A stretch of 64,000 bases of DNA. Origin: Chitinophagales bacterium. GTDB lineage: Bacteria; Bacteroidota; Bacteroidia; Chitinophagales; UBA8649. Both the position numbers and the translations under genes were made by a program. The notes below the pieces were generated by a model, which saw nothing but the letters and a program-made list of their open reading frames with translations, ran no database searches and was not told the DNA's origin. The stretch's first letter is position 1, and every line of letters starts with the position of its first letter. Shown piece after piece: positions 8,479-16,865 of this stretch. The DNA lies in the NCBI GenBank assembly GCA_020635995.1, contig JACJYS010000001.1, positions 124,001 through 188,000 on the forward strand, in the 5' to 3' direction.

Positions 8479-8838
8479 TTATAATTCGTTTAATAAATTT
8501 TGCTGGTTTTTGGGCAACTTTTCTACTACTAAACGATAAGATAAATCTATTAGTTCTTTAATTAAGCTGTCCGGCACTTCATTTTTAAATATTTCTATAG
8601 TATTCCAGTGTTTTTTGCTCATGTGGTAGCCGGGTTTTATGCTTAAATATTTTTCTCTAAGTTCTTCAGCATATTCTGGTTTGCATTTTAAATTTACCGA
8701 AAAATCTGTATCATCAAGGCTTGTAAGGGCAAACATTTTTCCTAATACTTTAAAAACTAAGGTAACTTTATCAAAAGGGAAAGTTTCTTCTACTCCTTTT
8801 TTAGCTATACAATAATCTCTAAATTCTTCTATGTTCAT
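8479..8838 (-). CDS. MmcQ/YjbR-family protein
   Basis: 119 aa, full length for this small alpha/beta family with a CyaY-like or double-wing fold. Visible family features are the N-terminal EFRDYCIAKKGVEETFPFD, the KMFALTS strand, the LKCKPEYAEELREKY helix and PGYHMSKKHWNTIEI. Some members bind DNA, but a specific role is not established. It is the first gene of a four-gene minus-strand operon ending with the RluA-type enzyme. Confidence 0.85.
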   Translation of the reverse strand: MNIEEFRDYCIAKKGVEETFPFDKVTLVFKVLGKMFALTSLDDTDFSVNLKCKPEYAEELREKYLSIKPGYHMSKKHWNTIEIFKNEVPDSLIKELIDLSYRLVVEKLPKNQQNLLNEL

Positions 8839-8920
8839 TATTTTATTTTAAGATTATTTCCATAAATCCTCATTTTCCCAATTAGACTTCATACCTAAAG
8901 CATTAGAATATTTATATTTT

Positions 8921-9240
8921 TATACCAATAATTTATGCTTTAATATAGCAGTTTATACCCTTTTTACCTTTGTCTTGACACAAAGGTAACCAAAAGTCAA
9001 GACTGTAATCAAAAATACTAAAATGCTATAAAACAGACAATGACAAATTAATGTATGCTCAATTTCATTTTTTCTAAAGTATTTTCACTTGTAGGAGCAT
9101 ACTAATTTGTCTGTTTACTTTTTTATAATCTCCTTCATTTTGGATGTCTGTTTTACACCATTTCTTAACATATTTTTGATTAAGGTCAGCTAAAAGTGCA
9201 CCTTAAGTTTGAATAGGTCGCTGAAAATTTAGTATGATTC
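8921..9240. repeat. Long dispersed non-coding element, copy 1 (320 bp)
   Basis: This stretch is the inverse complement of 21327-21770, with colinear blocks: TATACCAATAATTTATGCTT at one end; a hairpin TTACCTTTGT and ACAAAGGTAA around 8967-8990; blocks around GACAAATTAATGTATGCTC and GAGCATACTAATTTGTC that are inversely repeated within the element; and GGTCGCTGAAAA at the other end. No open frame is conserved. It fills the 8839-9299 gap; the remaining bases 9241-9299 hold a small TATCTGT/ACAGATA hairpin and no gene. Confidence 0.75.
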
Positions 9241-9299
9241 CCTAACTACCGTTATCTGTCTGCCAACAGATAGAGATAAGGCAAGTTTTACACGCCTTA

Positions 9300-9734
9300 C
9301 TACTTAGAATACGTATAAGTGCAATAGTTTGCCTGCCCATATTCATTAGATTGTACTCTAAACTGCAATTGAATATATCCGTTTAGGTTTACTAAATCTC
9401 CTTCGCCTGCTACCGTGTATGCTGAACTTCCTAAATTTTGGTCTGGTATTCTAAAATATGTGCCATTGCAGTCCACATAAGCTTCTACATCTTGCCCAGT
9501 ATTATTAAAGTTAGTGAAAATTATTTGGTTGTTTGACGAACTAAATCCTGGATTTACAGTGGCAAAAGTAACATTGTGTCCAAAACCTTGCTGGCAACTT
9601 TCACCTACATGATAATTGCCTAAAAAAGGACTAATATCTACTTCTGTACAAGATTGATTAATTTTACTATCGCAAGAACTTAGACCAACAATAAGGATGA
9701 ATAACGAAAAAATAATTTGATAATTTTTGAACAT
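9300..9734 (-). CDS. Small lipoprotein of unknown function
   Basis: 144 aa. The N-terminus is a lipoprotein signal (MFKNYQIIFSLFILIVGLSSC, Cys 21 as the lipidation site). The mature part has five further Cys, including one in VDCNGTYFRIPDQN, and looks beta-rich (VTFATVNPGFSSSNNQIIF, YIQLQFRVQSN). The end of the chain (NYCTYTYSK) is a strand. It resembles many short Bacteroidetes lipoproteins with a single beta-sandwich, including the one at 60145-60573, but no family can be named. Transcribed alone, divergent from the DUF3089 gene. Confidence 0.7.
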   Translation of the reverse strand: MFKNYQIIFSLFILIVGLSSCDSKINQSCTEVDISPFLGNYHVGESCQQGFGHNVTFATVNPGFSSSNNQIIFTNFNNTGQDVEAYVDCNGTYFRIPDQNLGSSAYTVAGEGDLVNLNGYIQLQFRVQSNEYGQANYCTYTYSK

Positions 9735-9820
9735 AATTTTGGCTTACTTTTTGTTTAGTATAAAACTGCCATTCCAACTGACATTTTGATACGCTGTTTA
9801 ATAAATTTAATGTAAAAATA

Positions 9821-10873
9821 ATGAAGAATTACGGTATTATCTTTTTTTTAGCAATATTTAGTGCTAATTTCTTGTTTGCACAGCAAAGTTTGGAAGCTGG
9901 TTTTGATATAACTACAGTCCCCAAAAAGCCTAATTATAGTAATGAAAAAAACTGGGCGGCACTACCGTGGAAAGCAGATAATGCAGATGATGTTCCCAGT
10001 GAAAAATTTAGCAATAACCAAGATAATGCTATTGTAGATGTGTTTTTTGTACACCCCACTACTATTAATAAAGCCTATGGCAAATGGAATGCCGATGTTT
10101 TGGATGATAAGTTAAACAAGAAAGTAGATAATTTACCTATCAAGCATCAAGCAAGTGTTTTTAATGGCAGTGCAAGGGTTTTTGCACCAAGATATAGACA
10201 AGCAAACTATGAAGCATTTATGACTTTAGGCACAGAAAACAGCAATAAAGCACTTGCTTTAGCTTATAGCGATGTAAAAGCTGCCTTTTTATATTATTTA
10301 GAAAACTGGAATGAAGGCAGACCTTTTATTATAGCCGGACATAGCCAAGGTACTTTTCATAATATACATTTAGTAGAAGAAGTAATAGATACTACAGCCT
10401 TGCTAAACCAAATGGTGGCGGCTTACTTGGTTGGAATGCCTGTAAAAGCCAATGATTTTGAAAACTGCAAACCTTGCCAACAAGAAGATGATATTAACTG
10501 CTTTATTTCGTGGAACACTATGAAAAAGAAAAGCTACCCTAAGTTTTATGATGAATATTACAAAGGAGCAGTATGCCACAACCCTTTAAGCTGGGAAACT
10601 AACGAATATTACTGCTCAGAAGAATACCATGACGGAATGGTGCCAAAAGAGTTTAAAAAGTTTTATAAAAATAAGCATGGAGCAAGAGTACACAAAGGCG
10701 TACTTTGGGTAGATGCCGTTAAAATTCCGGGCATTCCTTTTACCCGATTTGTTAAAAACTGGCATATAGGCGACTATAATTTATTTTATGGCAATGTTAG
10801 AGAAAACGTTGAAACAAGAGTATCGCAATTTATAAAAAGTGATAATTTTGCACTATGGAAAAAGCACAATTAG
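9821..10873 (+). CDS. Secreted DUF3089 alpha/beta-hydrolase
   Basis: 350 aa with a signal peptide (MKNYGIIFFLAIFSANFLFAQ). The mature protein shows DUF3089 features: VDVFFVHPTT near residue 70, the ARVFAPRYRQ segment, and the nucleophile elbow GHSQGT at about residues 179-184, followed by LVEEVIDTTAL. The C-terminal KNWHIGDYNLFYGNVREN supplies the likely catalytic His. Substrates of the family are unknown; esterase or lipase activity is the usual guess. The next gene begins inside its last codons, so the two are probably translationally coupled. Confidence 0.85.
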   Translation: MKNYGIIFFLAIFSANFLFAQQSLEAGFDITTVPKKPNYSNEKNWAALPWKADNADDVPSEKFSNNQDNAIVDVFFVHPTTINKAYGKWNADVLDDKLNKKVDNLPIKHQASVFNGSARVFAPRYRQANYEAFMTLGTENSNKALALAYSDVKAAFLYYLENWNEGRPFIIAGHSQGTFHNIHLVEEVIDTTALLNQMVAAYLVGMPVKANDFENCKPCQQEDDINCFISWNTMKKKSYPKFYDEYYKGAVCHNPLSWETNEYYCSEEYHDGMVPKEFKKFYKNKHGARVHKGVLWVDAVKIPGIPFTRFVKNWHIGDYNLFYGNVRENVETRVSQFIKSDNFALWKKHN

Positions 10874-11394
10874 GAATAGGAAGTAAAATAAACCACCCAA
10901 AGTTTGGATTGGGAGTTATTTGCAATTTAAACTCAGAGTATTACAAAATATACTTTACCACAACAGATGATTTAAAAGAAATTTCAAGAGATTTTACCAA
11001 TTTTGAAATAGTAGAAAAAATAACGGCAGATACACCGCCATTAGCTATTGAAGACATTGAAAAAGCCGTAGAAAAAGTAATGCGTCAGTTTAAAGGCGAT
11101 AGAAAAACGGTAAGTATAGGCAGTAAATGGCTGGGAGGAACTTTAGAGCTAAAACCGGGAAGCGATGATTTGCAAAGTAAAGAAGTGCCTATAGATACTT
11201 TTTTTAGCAAAATAATTTCTGTGAGAGAAAAATTGAGAGTTTTAGAGCAAAATATCAATAATCACGAAAGTTTAAATGATGCTGAAAAAGTACATTTACA
11301 GCAGTATATAACCCGTGCTTATGGTTCGCTTACTACCTTTAATGTACTTTTTGCCGATAAAGAAGACCATTTTAAAGGAATGGGCAAGTCTTAA
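10855..11394 (+). CDS. Cytoplasmic protein with a UvrD-C/Tudor-like N-terminal motif
   Basis: 179 aa without signal or membrane segment. The first 50 residues (GIGSKINHPKFGLGVICNL, then YYKIYF) match the H-x-x-F-G-x-G-x-V pattern of the small Tudor/SH3-like barrel at the C-terminus of UvrD/PcrA helicases. The rest is helical and charged (AIEDIEKAVEKVMRQFKG; SLNDAEKVHLQQYITRAYGS). The ATG overlaps the DUF3089 gene by 19 bp. The function is unknown; a nucleic-acid or protein docking role is only an inference from the motif. Confidence 0.75.
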   Translation: MEKAQLGIGSKINHPKFGLGVICNLNSEYYKIYFTTTDDLKEISRDFTNFEIVEKITADTPPLAIEDIEKAVEKVMRQFKGDRKTVSIGSKWLGGTLELKPGSDDLQSKEVPIDTFFSKIISVREKLRVLEQNINNHESLNDAEKVHLQQYITRAYGSLTTFNVLFADKEDHFKGMGKS

Positions 11395-11430
11395 TACACA
11401 ATAATTCAAGTAATATTCTGAATAATTGCT

Positions 11431-11438
11431 TAATTTTG
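11431..11438 (+). promoter_or_regulatory. -7 box of the fatty-acid hydroxylase gene
   Basis: TAATTTTG fits TAnnTTTG and lies 20 bp upstream of the ATG at 11459. It is inside the frame that would result from an earlier start at 11426, which argues for the ATG. Confidence 0.4.
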
Positions 11439-11458
11439 TACTACAAAACAAGCAAACT

Positions 11459-12094
11459 ATGGCTGATAAATTATTTGTTAGCACTAAAGACGAATCTCCA
11501 AAACTATTTGAAAATCCCTTTATAGATTTCTTTTCAAGAATACCTTTTTGGGTACCACTGGTTATATATATTCCTCTTGTTTCCTATTTTTCTTATTTGT
11601 CTTTTACTGTTAAGCATACTACTTTTATGCAGTATTTAGGCAGTTTTATAGTAGGTGCATTAATTTGGTCTTTAGTAGAGTATTTAATTCACCGCTATGT
11701 ATTTCACGGACACCCAAAAGCAGAGTGGGCTAAAAAAATACATTATACCTTTCATGGCATCCATCACGATTATCCTCAAGATTCACTGCGATTAGTAATG
11801 CCTCCGGCAGTAAGTATTCCGCTTGCTGTACTTTTCTTTTTTGTATTTAAGTGGGTAATGGCTCCTTTAGGTATTTTACAATTTCATTATGCTTATTATG
11901 CCGGTTTTGTGGCGGCATATCTATTTTACGATATGATGCACTACGCTTCGCACCACGTAAATATGACCAATAAGTATTTTAAAACGATAAAAGAACACCA
12001 CATGAAACACCATTATAAAGACTCGGATTCAGGGTTTGGTTTTACCTCTAAAGTGTGGGATAGAGTTTTTCATACCGATTTTAAAGAAGATTAA
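11459..12094 (+). CDS. Fatty acid hydroxylase / sterol desaturase superfamily protein
   Basis: 211 aa from MADKLFVSTKD. Four hydrophobic segments alternate with the di-iron histidine clusters of the superfamily: HRYVFHGH, HGIHHDY, HYASHH and HHMKHHY. This spacing is closest to fatty acid 2-hydroxylases (Scs7/FA2H) without the cytochrome b5 domain. Such enzymes would hydroxylate an acyl chain in a sphingolipid or other lipid at the inner membrane; sphingolipids occur in some Bacteroidetes, but the substrate here is an inference. It appears monocistronic with its own -7 box. Confidence 0.88.
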   Translation: MADKLFVSTKDESPKLFENPFIDFFSRIPFWVPLVIYIPLVSYFSYLSFTVKHTTFMQYLGSFIVGALIWSLVEYLIHRYVFHGHPKAEWAKKIHYTFHGIHHDYPQDSLRLVMPPAVSIPLAVLFFFVFKWVMAPLGILQFHYAYYAGFVAAYLFYDMMHYASHHVNMTNKYFKTIKEHHMKHHYKDSDSGFGFTSKVWDRVFHTDFKED

Positions 12095-12140
12095 CACTAA
12101 AAAATAAAGGCTTTTCATAATTATTCAAGTACTTTGAATT

Positions 12141-12620
12141 ATGAAAGTAGCACTCCCTTTCTTATTATTATTTTTAAGCGTATCGTGCAATAAAAACAAC
12201 AAGGTACAGAATAAAAAATGTGTACATGTTACTAAAGCAGACGAAAGTGTGTTTGATAATTTAGATGATGAGCAAAAGAAAGTAATGTGTGGTGGAAAAA
12301 CGGAAAAACCATTTTCGGGGAAATTCCTCTACAATAAAGACAAAGGAATATACACTTGTGCTGCTTGCAATAATCCTTTGTTTTCTTCTTCTACAAAATT
12401 TGATAGCGGTAGTGGCTGGCCAAGTTTTTTTGAACAAATAGATTCTTCCGCTATTATTACCCGGTTAGATACTTCGCACGGCATGGAAAGAATAGAAATA
12501 CTGTGTGCCAACTGCAAAGGACATTTAGGGCATGTTTTTAATGACGGGCCAGACCCTACAGGTTTGCGCTATTGTGTTAATTCGGCTTCTTTAAACTTTA
12601 TTCCCGACAGCATTAACTAA
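12141..12620 (+). CDS. msrB: Peptide-methionine (R)-S-oxide reductase, lipoprotein form
   Basis: 159 aa. A lipoprotein signal (MKVALPFLLLFLSVSC) precedes a complete MsrB domain. Two CxxC pairs (CAAC near residue 71, CANC near 121) bind structural zinc; SGSGWPSFF, GHLGHVFNDGP and RYCVNSASLNF are the family blocks, with catalytic Cys 145. It repairs methionine-R-sulfoxide in proteins, here at the periplasmic face of a membrane, which differs from cytosolic MsrB. The next gene, a HAD phosphatase, starts 5 bp later with TTG, so the two may share a transcript. Confidence 0.93.
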   Translation: MKVALPFLLLFLSVSCNKNNKVQNKKCVHVTKADESVFDNLDDEQKKVMCGGKTEKPFSGKFLYNKDKGIYTCAACNNPLFSSSTKFDSGSGWPSFFEQIDSSAIITRLDTSHGMERIEILCANCKGHLGHVFNDGPDPTGLRYCVNSASLNFIPDSIN

Positions 12621-12625
12621 AAATT

Positions 12626-13273
12626 TTGAAGTATAACTACGTTATTTTTGATTTTGACGGAACACTATTTGACTCCAGAAAAGGTATTGTTTCCAGCATA
12701 AAGTATGCTTTAAATTATATGAAAATTCCAGTACCTTCTAACGAAGTGCTTACCTCTTTTATCGGGCCACCATTATTAAAAACATTTCAAAATCATTTTG
12801 GTTTATCGGAGGCAGATAGCATAAAAGCATTAACAAAGCTTAGAGATTATTATAGCGAAAAAGGTGTTTTTGATTCAGAACCTTATGCCGGCATTTTAGA
12901 ATTGCTTGAAAAGTTAAATAAAAACGACTTTCCTATAGCTATTGCTACAGCCAAACCGACTTATTATGCCAATCAAATATTAGAACACAATAAGTGGCAG
13001 CATTTGTTTAAAACTGTTAGAGGTAGTGATATGAATAGCGAACTTTTCCCAAAAAGTAGAACCATAAGCGAAGCCATGACTGATTTAAGCATAAGCAAAT
13101 ACAATAATGTAGTAATGGTAGGCGATACTATTTATGACATTAAAGGTGCTACGGAATGTAATATAGCGAGCATAGCTGTAAATTACGGCTACGGAAAAAC
13201 GCAAGATTTAAAAGATGCCAAACCCACGCATTTTGTAGAAAATGTAGAGGAATTAGCAAGTTTATTGGTTTAA
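12626..13273 (+). CDS. HAD-superfamily hydrolase, phosphoglycolate phosphatase-like
   Basis: 215 aa beginning at a TTG codon; no in-frame ATG occurs before residue 30, and the first residues (KYNYVIFDFDGTLFDS) are already motif I, so the TTG is needed. Motif II (AIATAKP, about residue 112), Lys (FPKSRT) and motif III (VMVGDTIYDIKGA) follow, with a helical cap between motifs I and II (PPLLKTFQNHFGLSE). This is the Gph/PpaX-type subfamily; the substrate is probably a small phosphorylated metabolite. Its 3' end overlaps the convergent PLD-TPR gene by 12 bp. Confidence 0.88.
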   Translation: MKYNYVIFDFDGTLFDSRKGIVSSIKYALNYMKIPVPSNEVLTSFIGPPLLKTFQNHFGLSEADSIKALTKLRDYYSEKGVFDSEPYAGILELLEKLNKNDFPIAIATAKPTYYANQILEHNKWQHLFKTVRGSDMNSELFPKSRTISEAMTDLSISKYNNVVMVGDTIYDIKGATECNIASIAVNYGYGKTQDLKDAKPTHFVENVEELASLLV

Positions 13274-14368
13274 ATTTTCTTCTATTAAATCATAATCATG
13301 GTAATCTTTTTCAATATCTTTTAATTTAGTGTTGAAAATCTCCTTAGCTCTTAACAAATCTCTATCTCTTAAATCCTTGTATTTATACCTAGACAATCCT
13401 CTATCTAAATATGCTTTAAATAAAATATAATTATCAAAATTATTTGGATTTTTAATTATGTTAGATGCCTTCTTTATTATAATGTTGTTTTCTTTATCAC
13501 CTTGACTATTCAAACCAATTCTATCATATAATATTAATAAATTAAGGTTGTAAGTAGTTGCTTGTGGTTCCAACTCAATAGCCTTATTATAAGAGTTTAT
13601 AGCTTCTTTTATATTGTTGGCTTCAAAATAATTTGCACCAAGAACATTAAAGTTATCTGGAAAATACGGATTTAGACTAATTGCTTTTTTAGCACAATTA
13701 ATTCCTTCATCAAAAAGTTTCATCCTTAGATAATTCCATGATAATAAGTTATATTTTTCATAAATTTCACTATCTAATCCAGTTAATATTTCTATTGATT
13801 CTAAATAATCTTTATTAAGATATTTTAGAAGGGCTTTTTGTATTGCATCAAGGCTATCAAACTCATAATTAGCCATATTTATTTCTTCTATATTTGCTGT
13901 AATTGGTGCTATTACATTTAATTCATTTTCCTTTGGGACAAATGACTCTGAAATTAGTTTAATTACTTCTTTTTTAAAAGACTGTATAGTTTCTGTTTTT
14001 TTTGAGGAAATTATATTCTCTTTATTCAATTTTTCAGCTTGATTTGTCCAATTGTATGATCCAGTATAAACAATTTCAGAGTCAAATACTACAAACTTAT
14101 GATGCAAAGAATTAGGCTTATCAAAAAAGTATAATTTACCTCCTTTGTTAATAAATTCTTTCCACATTAAGGATTTTTGAGAATTATTCACATAATCATT
14201 TCTTGTTAAAATTGTAATATGAACATTATTATCAAGAGCAGTCAGTAAGTTTTTGAATAAACTATTATTAGTTATCCAAGCAACAACAATTAGAATCTCA
14301 TTTTTAGATTTTTCTATTTCATCTAATAATTGTTTTTCTATATTTTCAAAGTAAACAATACTATCCAT
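13262..14368 (-). CDS. Single-HKD phospholipase D-like protein with C-terminal TPR repeats
   Basis: 368 aa. Residues 1-125 form a PLD-like domain with one catalytic motif, HHKFVVFD followed by YTGSYNWT, as in the Nuc/BfiI class that dimerises to build an active site. Residues 160-300 read as TPR repeats (YEKYNLLSWNYLRMKLFDEG; NPYFPDNFNVLGANYFEANN; AINSYNKAIELEPQATTYNL). No signal peptide is present. HKD proteins of this class can be nucleases or phosphodiesterases; the target is not known. The gene is visibly poorer in G and C than its neighbours and sits alone, which could mean transfer. Confidence 0.82.
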   Translation of the reverse strand: MDSIVYFENIEKQLLDEIEKSKNEILIVVAWITNNSLFKNLLTALDNNVHITILTRNDYVNNSQKSLMWKEFINKGGKLYFFDKPNSLHHKFVVFDSEIVYTGSYNWTNQAEKLNKENIISSKKTETIQSFKKEVIKLISESFVPKENELNVIAPITANIEEINMANYEFDSLDAIQKALLKYLNKDYLESIEILTGLDSEIYEKYNLLSWNYLRMKLFDEGINCAKKAISLNPYFPDNFNVLGANYFEANNIKEAINSYNKAIELEPQATTYNLNLLILYDRIGLNSQGDKENNIIIKKASNIIKNPNNFDNYILFKAYLDRGLSRYKYKDLRDRDLLRAKEIFNTKLKDIEKDYHDYDLIEENLNQ

Positions 14369-14395
14369 TATTAATAAATTTAATTTTCAATAAAC

Positions 14396-14977
14396 TCACC
14401 CAAAATGCTTTGGTTTTTTATTATTAGTAGCACAGCTAACTATTTCATTTATTCTATTTTGCCTTGTTTCTTCTCTTTTTGCTACTACTATCCATGTTAG
14501 CATACCTTTTTTTACAGATTTACTTAAACTTAAAAAATAGTTTAATGCCTTTGGCTTAGCATCAAATGCTTGTTGCAAATCTTTAGGAATAATTAATTCT
14601 TCTACTTCGTCAAGAAGTGTCCACATACCATTTTGCTTAGCTTTTTCTATTATTTCAAAACCGGCAGGTGTCATTTTCCTTGCTTGTGTAAGTTTGCTTA
14701 CTTTCTCTTTATTTATTTTAGACCACAAACTATTGGCTTTTCTTTTGCTGAAAAACTGCATAAATTTTTCTTCATCTATGGGTTTTTTAACACTATCTAT
14801 CCAGCCAAAACAAAGGGCTTCATCTACGGCTTCGCTCCACGATATAGTGGGTTTATCAGCATTTTTTTTATAATAAATAAGCCAAACGCCATCTTCTTTT
14901 ATATGGTTTTGCGTCAGCCATTCTCGCCACTCTTTTGTATTGCCGGGTATTATTTTATGGTGTTCTTTTTTTGACAT
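14396..14977 (-). CDS. YdeI/OmpD-associated family protein
   Basis: 193 aa. The N-terminal TKEWREWLTQNHIKEDGVWL, then ISWSEAVDEALCFGWIDSVK and MQFFSKRKANSLWSKINKEK are the hallmark blocks of the YdeI (DUF1905-related) family; the C-terminal SLSKSVKKGMLTWIVVAKRE and TRQNRINEIV form the OmdA helix pair. The biochemical role is unknown. It begins directly after the stop of the upstream methylmalonyl-CoA epimerase gene (no spacer), so the two are co-transcribed on the minus strand. Confidence 0.88.
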   Translation of the reverse strand: MSKKEHHKIIPGNTKEWREWLTQNHIKEDGVWLIYYKKNADKPTISWSEAVDEALCFGWIDSVKKPIDEEKFMQFFSKRKANSLWSKINKEKVSKLTQARKMTPAGFEIIEKAKQNGMWTLLDEVEELIIPKDLQQAFDAKPKALNYFLSLSKSVKKGMLTWIVVAKREETRQNRINEIVSCATNNKKPKHFG

Positions 14978-15379
14978 TTATCTTATTTCTTGGCAAATTT
15001 CTACAAGTACTCCGCCTGTAGTTTTAGGATGAAAAAACATAATTAATTTATTATCTGCTCCTTTTTTGGGCTTGTCAAGTAGCGGTGTAAATCCTTCGCT
15101 TTTTAGTCTTTCAGTTTCGGCATACACATCTTCTACGGCAAAAGCTATGTGGTGTATGCCTTCGCCTTTTTTTTCTATAAATTTGGCTATGGCACTATTT
15201 TCATTGGTGGCTTGTAGCAGTTCTATTTTATTGGGACCATTTCTAAAAAATGAAGTGATAACATTTTCGCTCGCTACAGCTTCTTGCTTATATGGTTGAG
15301 TGTTTAATAGTTTGCTAAACAAATCGTTAGATGCATTTATATCTTTAACGGCAATACCTATGTGTTCTATTTTCTTCAT
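14978..15379 (-). CDS. mce: Methylmalonyl-CoA epimerase
   Basis: 133 aa, the usual size for this vicinal-oxygen-chelate enzyme. Two beta-alpha-beta-beta-beta units are visible: KIEHIGIAVKDINAS (metal His of HIGIAV) and GEGIHHIAFAVEDVYAETER (second His), with the metal Glu in LVEICQ near the end. It interconverts (R)- and (S)-methylmalonyl-CoA between the carboxylase and mutase of propionate metabolism. No mutase or carboxylase genes are in the window. It is divergent from the IscA-like gene, with 64 bp between the two starts. Confidence 0.93.
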   Translation of the reverse strand: MKKIEHIGIAVKDINASNDLFSKLLNTQPYKQEAVASENVITSFFRNGPNKIELLQATNENSAIAKFIEKKGEGIHHIAFAVEDVYAETERLKSEGFTPLLDKPKKGADNKLIMFFHPKTTGGVLVEICQEIR

Positions 15380-15443
15380 TTTCTGTTATTATGAAACCAA
15401 ATTTACAAAGCATTTGTTACTTTTAAGGTAAAACAATTAAACT

Positions 15444-15770
15444 ATGCTATTTGTATCTGAAAAAGCAATGGATAAAATAAACCAGCTTAAAGCTGACCAA
15501 AATATGAGCCAAGACACGTTTATTAGAGTGAGTGTTTTGGGTGGTGGTTGCTCCGGTTTAAGCTATCAAATGGATTTTGATACTAAGTTAAAAGAAGACG
15601 ATCAAGAGTTTGAAGATAAAGGAATAAAAATAGTTACTGACTTGCGTAGCTTTTTATATATAGCTAATACTACGCTTGATTTTTCTGACGGATTAAACGG
15701 AAAGGGTTTCTTTTTTAACAATCCCAATGCACAACGCACTTGTTCTTGTGGCGAAAGTTTTTCTGTGTAA
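15444..15770 (+). CDS. Iron-sulfur cluster assembly protein, IscA/ErpA/HesB type
   Basis: 108 aa. The three invariant Cys are present: Cys 36 in GGGCSGLSY, Cys 100 and Cys 102 in the C-terminal TCSCGESFSV. It would act as an A-type carrier handing 4Fe-4S clusters to target enzymes in the cytoplasm. Which A-type paralogue it is cannot be decided here; no suf or isc genes are adjacent. The gene ends one base before the convergent TPR gene, leaving no room for a terminator between them. Confidence 0.93.
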   Translation: MLFVSEKAMDKINQLKADQNMSQDTFIRVSVLGGGCSGLSYQMDFDTKLKEDDQEFEDKGIKIVTDLRSFLYIANTTLDFSDGLNGKGFFFNNPNAQRTCSCGESFSV

Positions 15771-15771
15771 G

Positions 15772-16821
15772 TTAAGTTGTTTTTATTTCTTTATTTCTCT
15801 TCCTTTTTTGTAGCAGTTTAAACAAAAAGAAAATACATAAAACAAATAAACCGACTAACAGTATAGAGTAAACTAAGTTTTCACTCATCCATTTTTTTAT
15901 TACTAATTGTCTTCTATTTATTGCCCATTTATATTCATAATTTGGGTTGAGGCTTAGTACTTTGTCGTAGTAAGCTATAGCCATTTCATAATCTCTGGTT
16001 TGTATGTCTGCCAATGCTAAATACCAATAGGCATCTTCATCATATTCGTTTTTATACACTACATATTGAAAATCATTTTTGGCATTGCTATATTTTTTCA
16101 TATCGTAGTAGCTAATACCTCTATTAAAATATAAGGTGCTGTTTTCCGGACTTAAATCTATAGCTTTACTGTAGTCTTCAATGCTTAATTCGGGTTTTTC
16201 TAATTTGTAGTTAATGTCAGCTCTGGCTTCGTAGTACATGCTATTAGTGCTGTCTATTTCTATTGCTTTGTTTAGTATAGCCAATGCGTCTTTATATTCC
16301 TTTTGCTCTATTAATACCAGCGATTTTCTATAATAAGCCACATCATTATATTCATTAATTTCAATGGATTTATTAAAAAAATCAAGAGCTTCATCATATT
16401 TTCCCTGCATACTTAATACTGTACCTATGCCTAAAAATGCTTTATCAAAATCAGGATTGAGTTCTAATGCCAAATTAAAATCTTCTGAAGCTTTATCAAA
16501 CAAGCCTACTTCTATATAAGATAAACCTCTATTGTAATACGCTTCATAATCATTGCGGTCTTTATTTATTACTACCGAAAAATCATGAATAGATTGGTCA
16601 AACTTTTTAAGCTTATAATAAGTTAGCCCTCTGTTAAAATGAGCATTTATACTCTCATGATCTTCTAAAAACAGGGTATAAAATTCTATTGCATTTTCAT
16701 ATTTTCCTCGCTCAAAAGCATCTAAGCCTTTATCAAAAAAACTTACTTGAGCAGTTAGTGTATTAACTACCCACACCAATGTAAATAGGGCAACAAATTT
16801 TATGTTTGTGGCTTTAGTCAA
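15772..16821 (-). CDS. Membrane-anchored TPR protein
   Basis: 349 aa from a TTG codon, the only usable start since the frame is closed by TAA five codons upstream. An N-terminal signal-like segment (KFVALFTLVWVVNTLTAQ) is followed by about eight TPR units of 34 residues (for example DAFERGKYENAIEFYTLFLE and EAYYNRGLSYIEVGLFDKAS), then one membrane segment (LVYSILLVGLFVLCIFFLF) and a basic tail (KLLQKRKRNKEIKTT). The TPR array would thus face the periplasm with a C-terminal anchor. It is probably a scaffold for a protein complex; the partner is unknown. It lies 44 bp downstream of glyA and probably within its own unit. Confidence 0.82.
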   Translation of the reverse strand: MTKATNIKFVALFTLVWVVNTLTAQVSFFDKGLDAFERGKYENAIEFYTLFLEDHESINAHFNRGLTYYKLKKFDQSIHDFSVVINKDRNDYEAYYNRGLSYIEVGLFDKASEDFNLALELNPDFDKAFLGIGTVLSMQGKYDEALDFFNKSIEINEYNDVAYYRKSLVLIEQKEYKDALAILNKAIEIDSTNSMYYEARADINYKLEKPELSIEDYSKAIDLSPENSTLYFNRGISYYDMKKYSNAKNDFQYVVYKNEYDEDAYWYLALADIQTRDYEMAIAYYDKVLSLNPNYEYKWAINRRQLVIKKWMSENLVYSILLVGLFVLCIFFLFKLLQKRKRNKEIKTT

Positions 16822-16865
16822 ACTATAATAGTGTTAAAAAAGTAATGAAAGGTAAGCAAATTTAT

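Noticed and set aside
9253..9273. TATCTGT/ACAGATA hairpin after the lipoprotein gene considered as a terminator
   Set aside because: Only a 7-bp stem, no T run on the minus strand, 27 bp downstream of the stop; evidence too weak.
14633..14974. 113-codon plus-strand ORF opposite the YdeI-family gene
   Set aside because: Phe-rich shadow translation; the opposing gene has clear family motifs.
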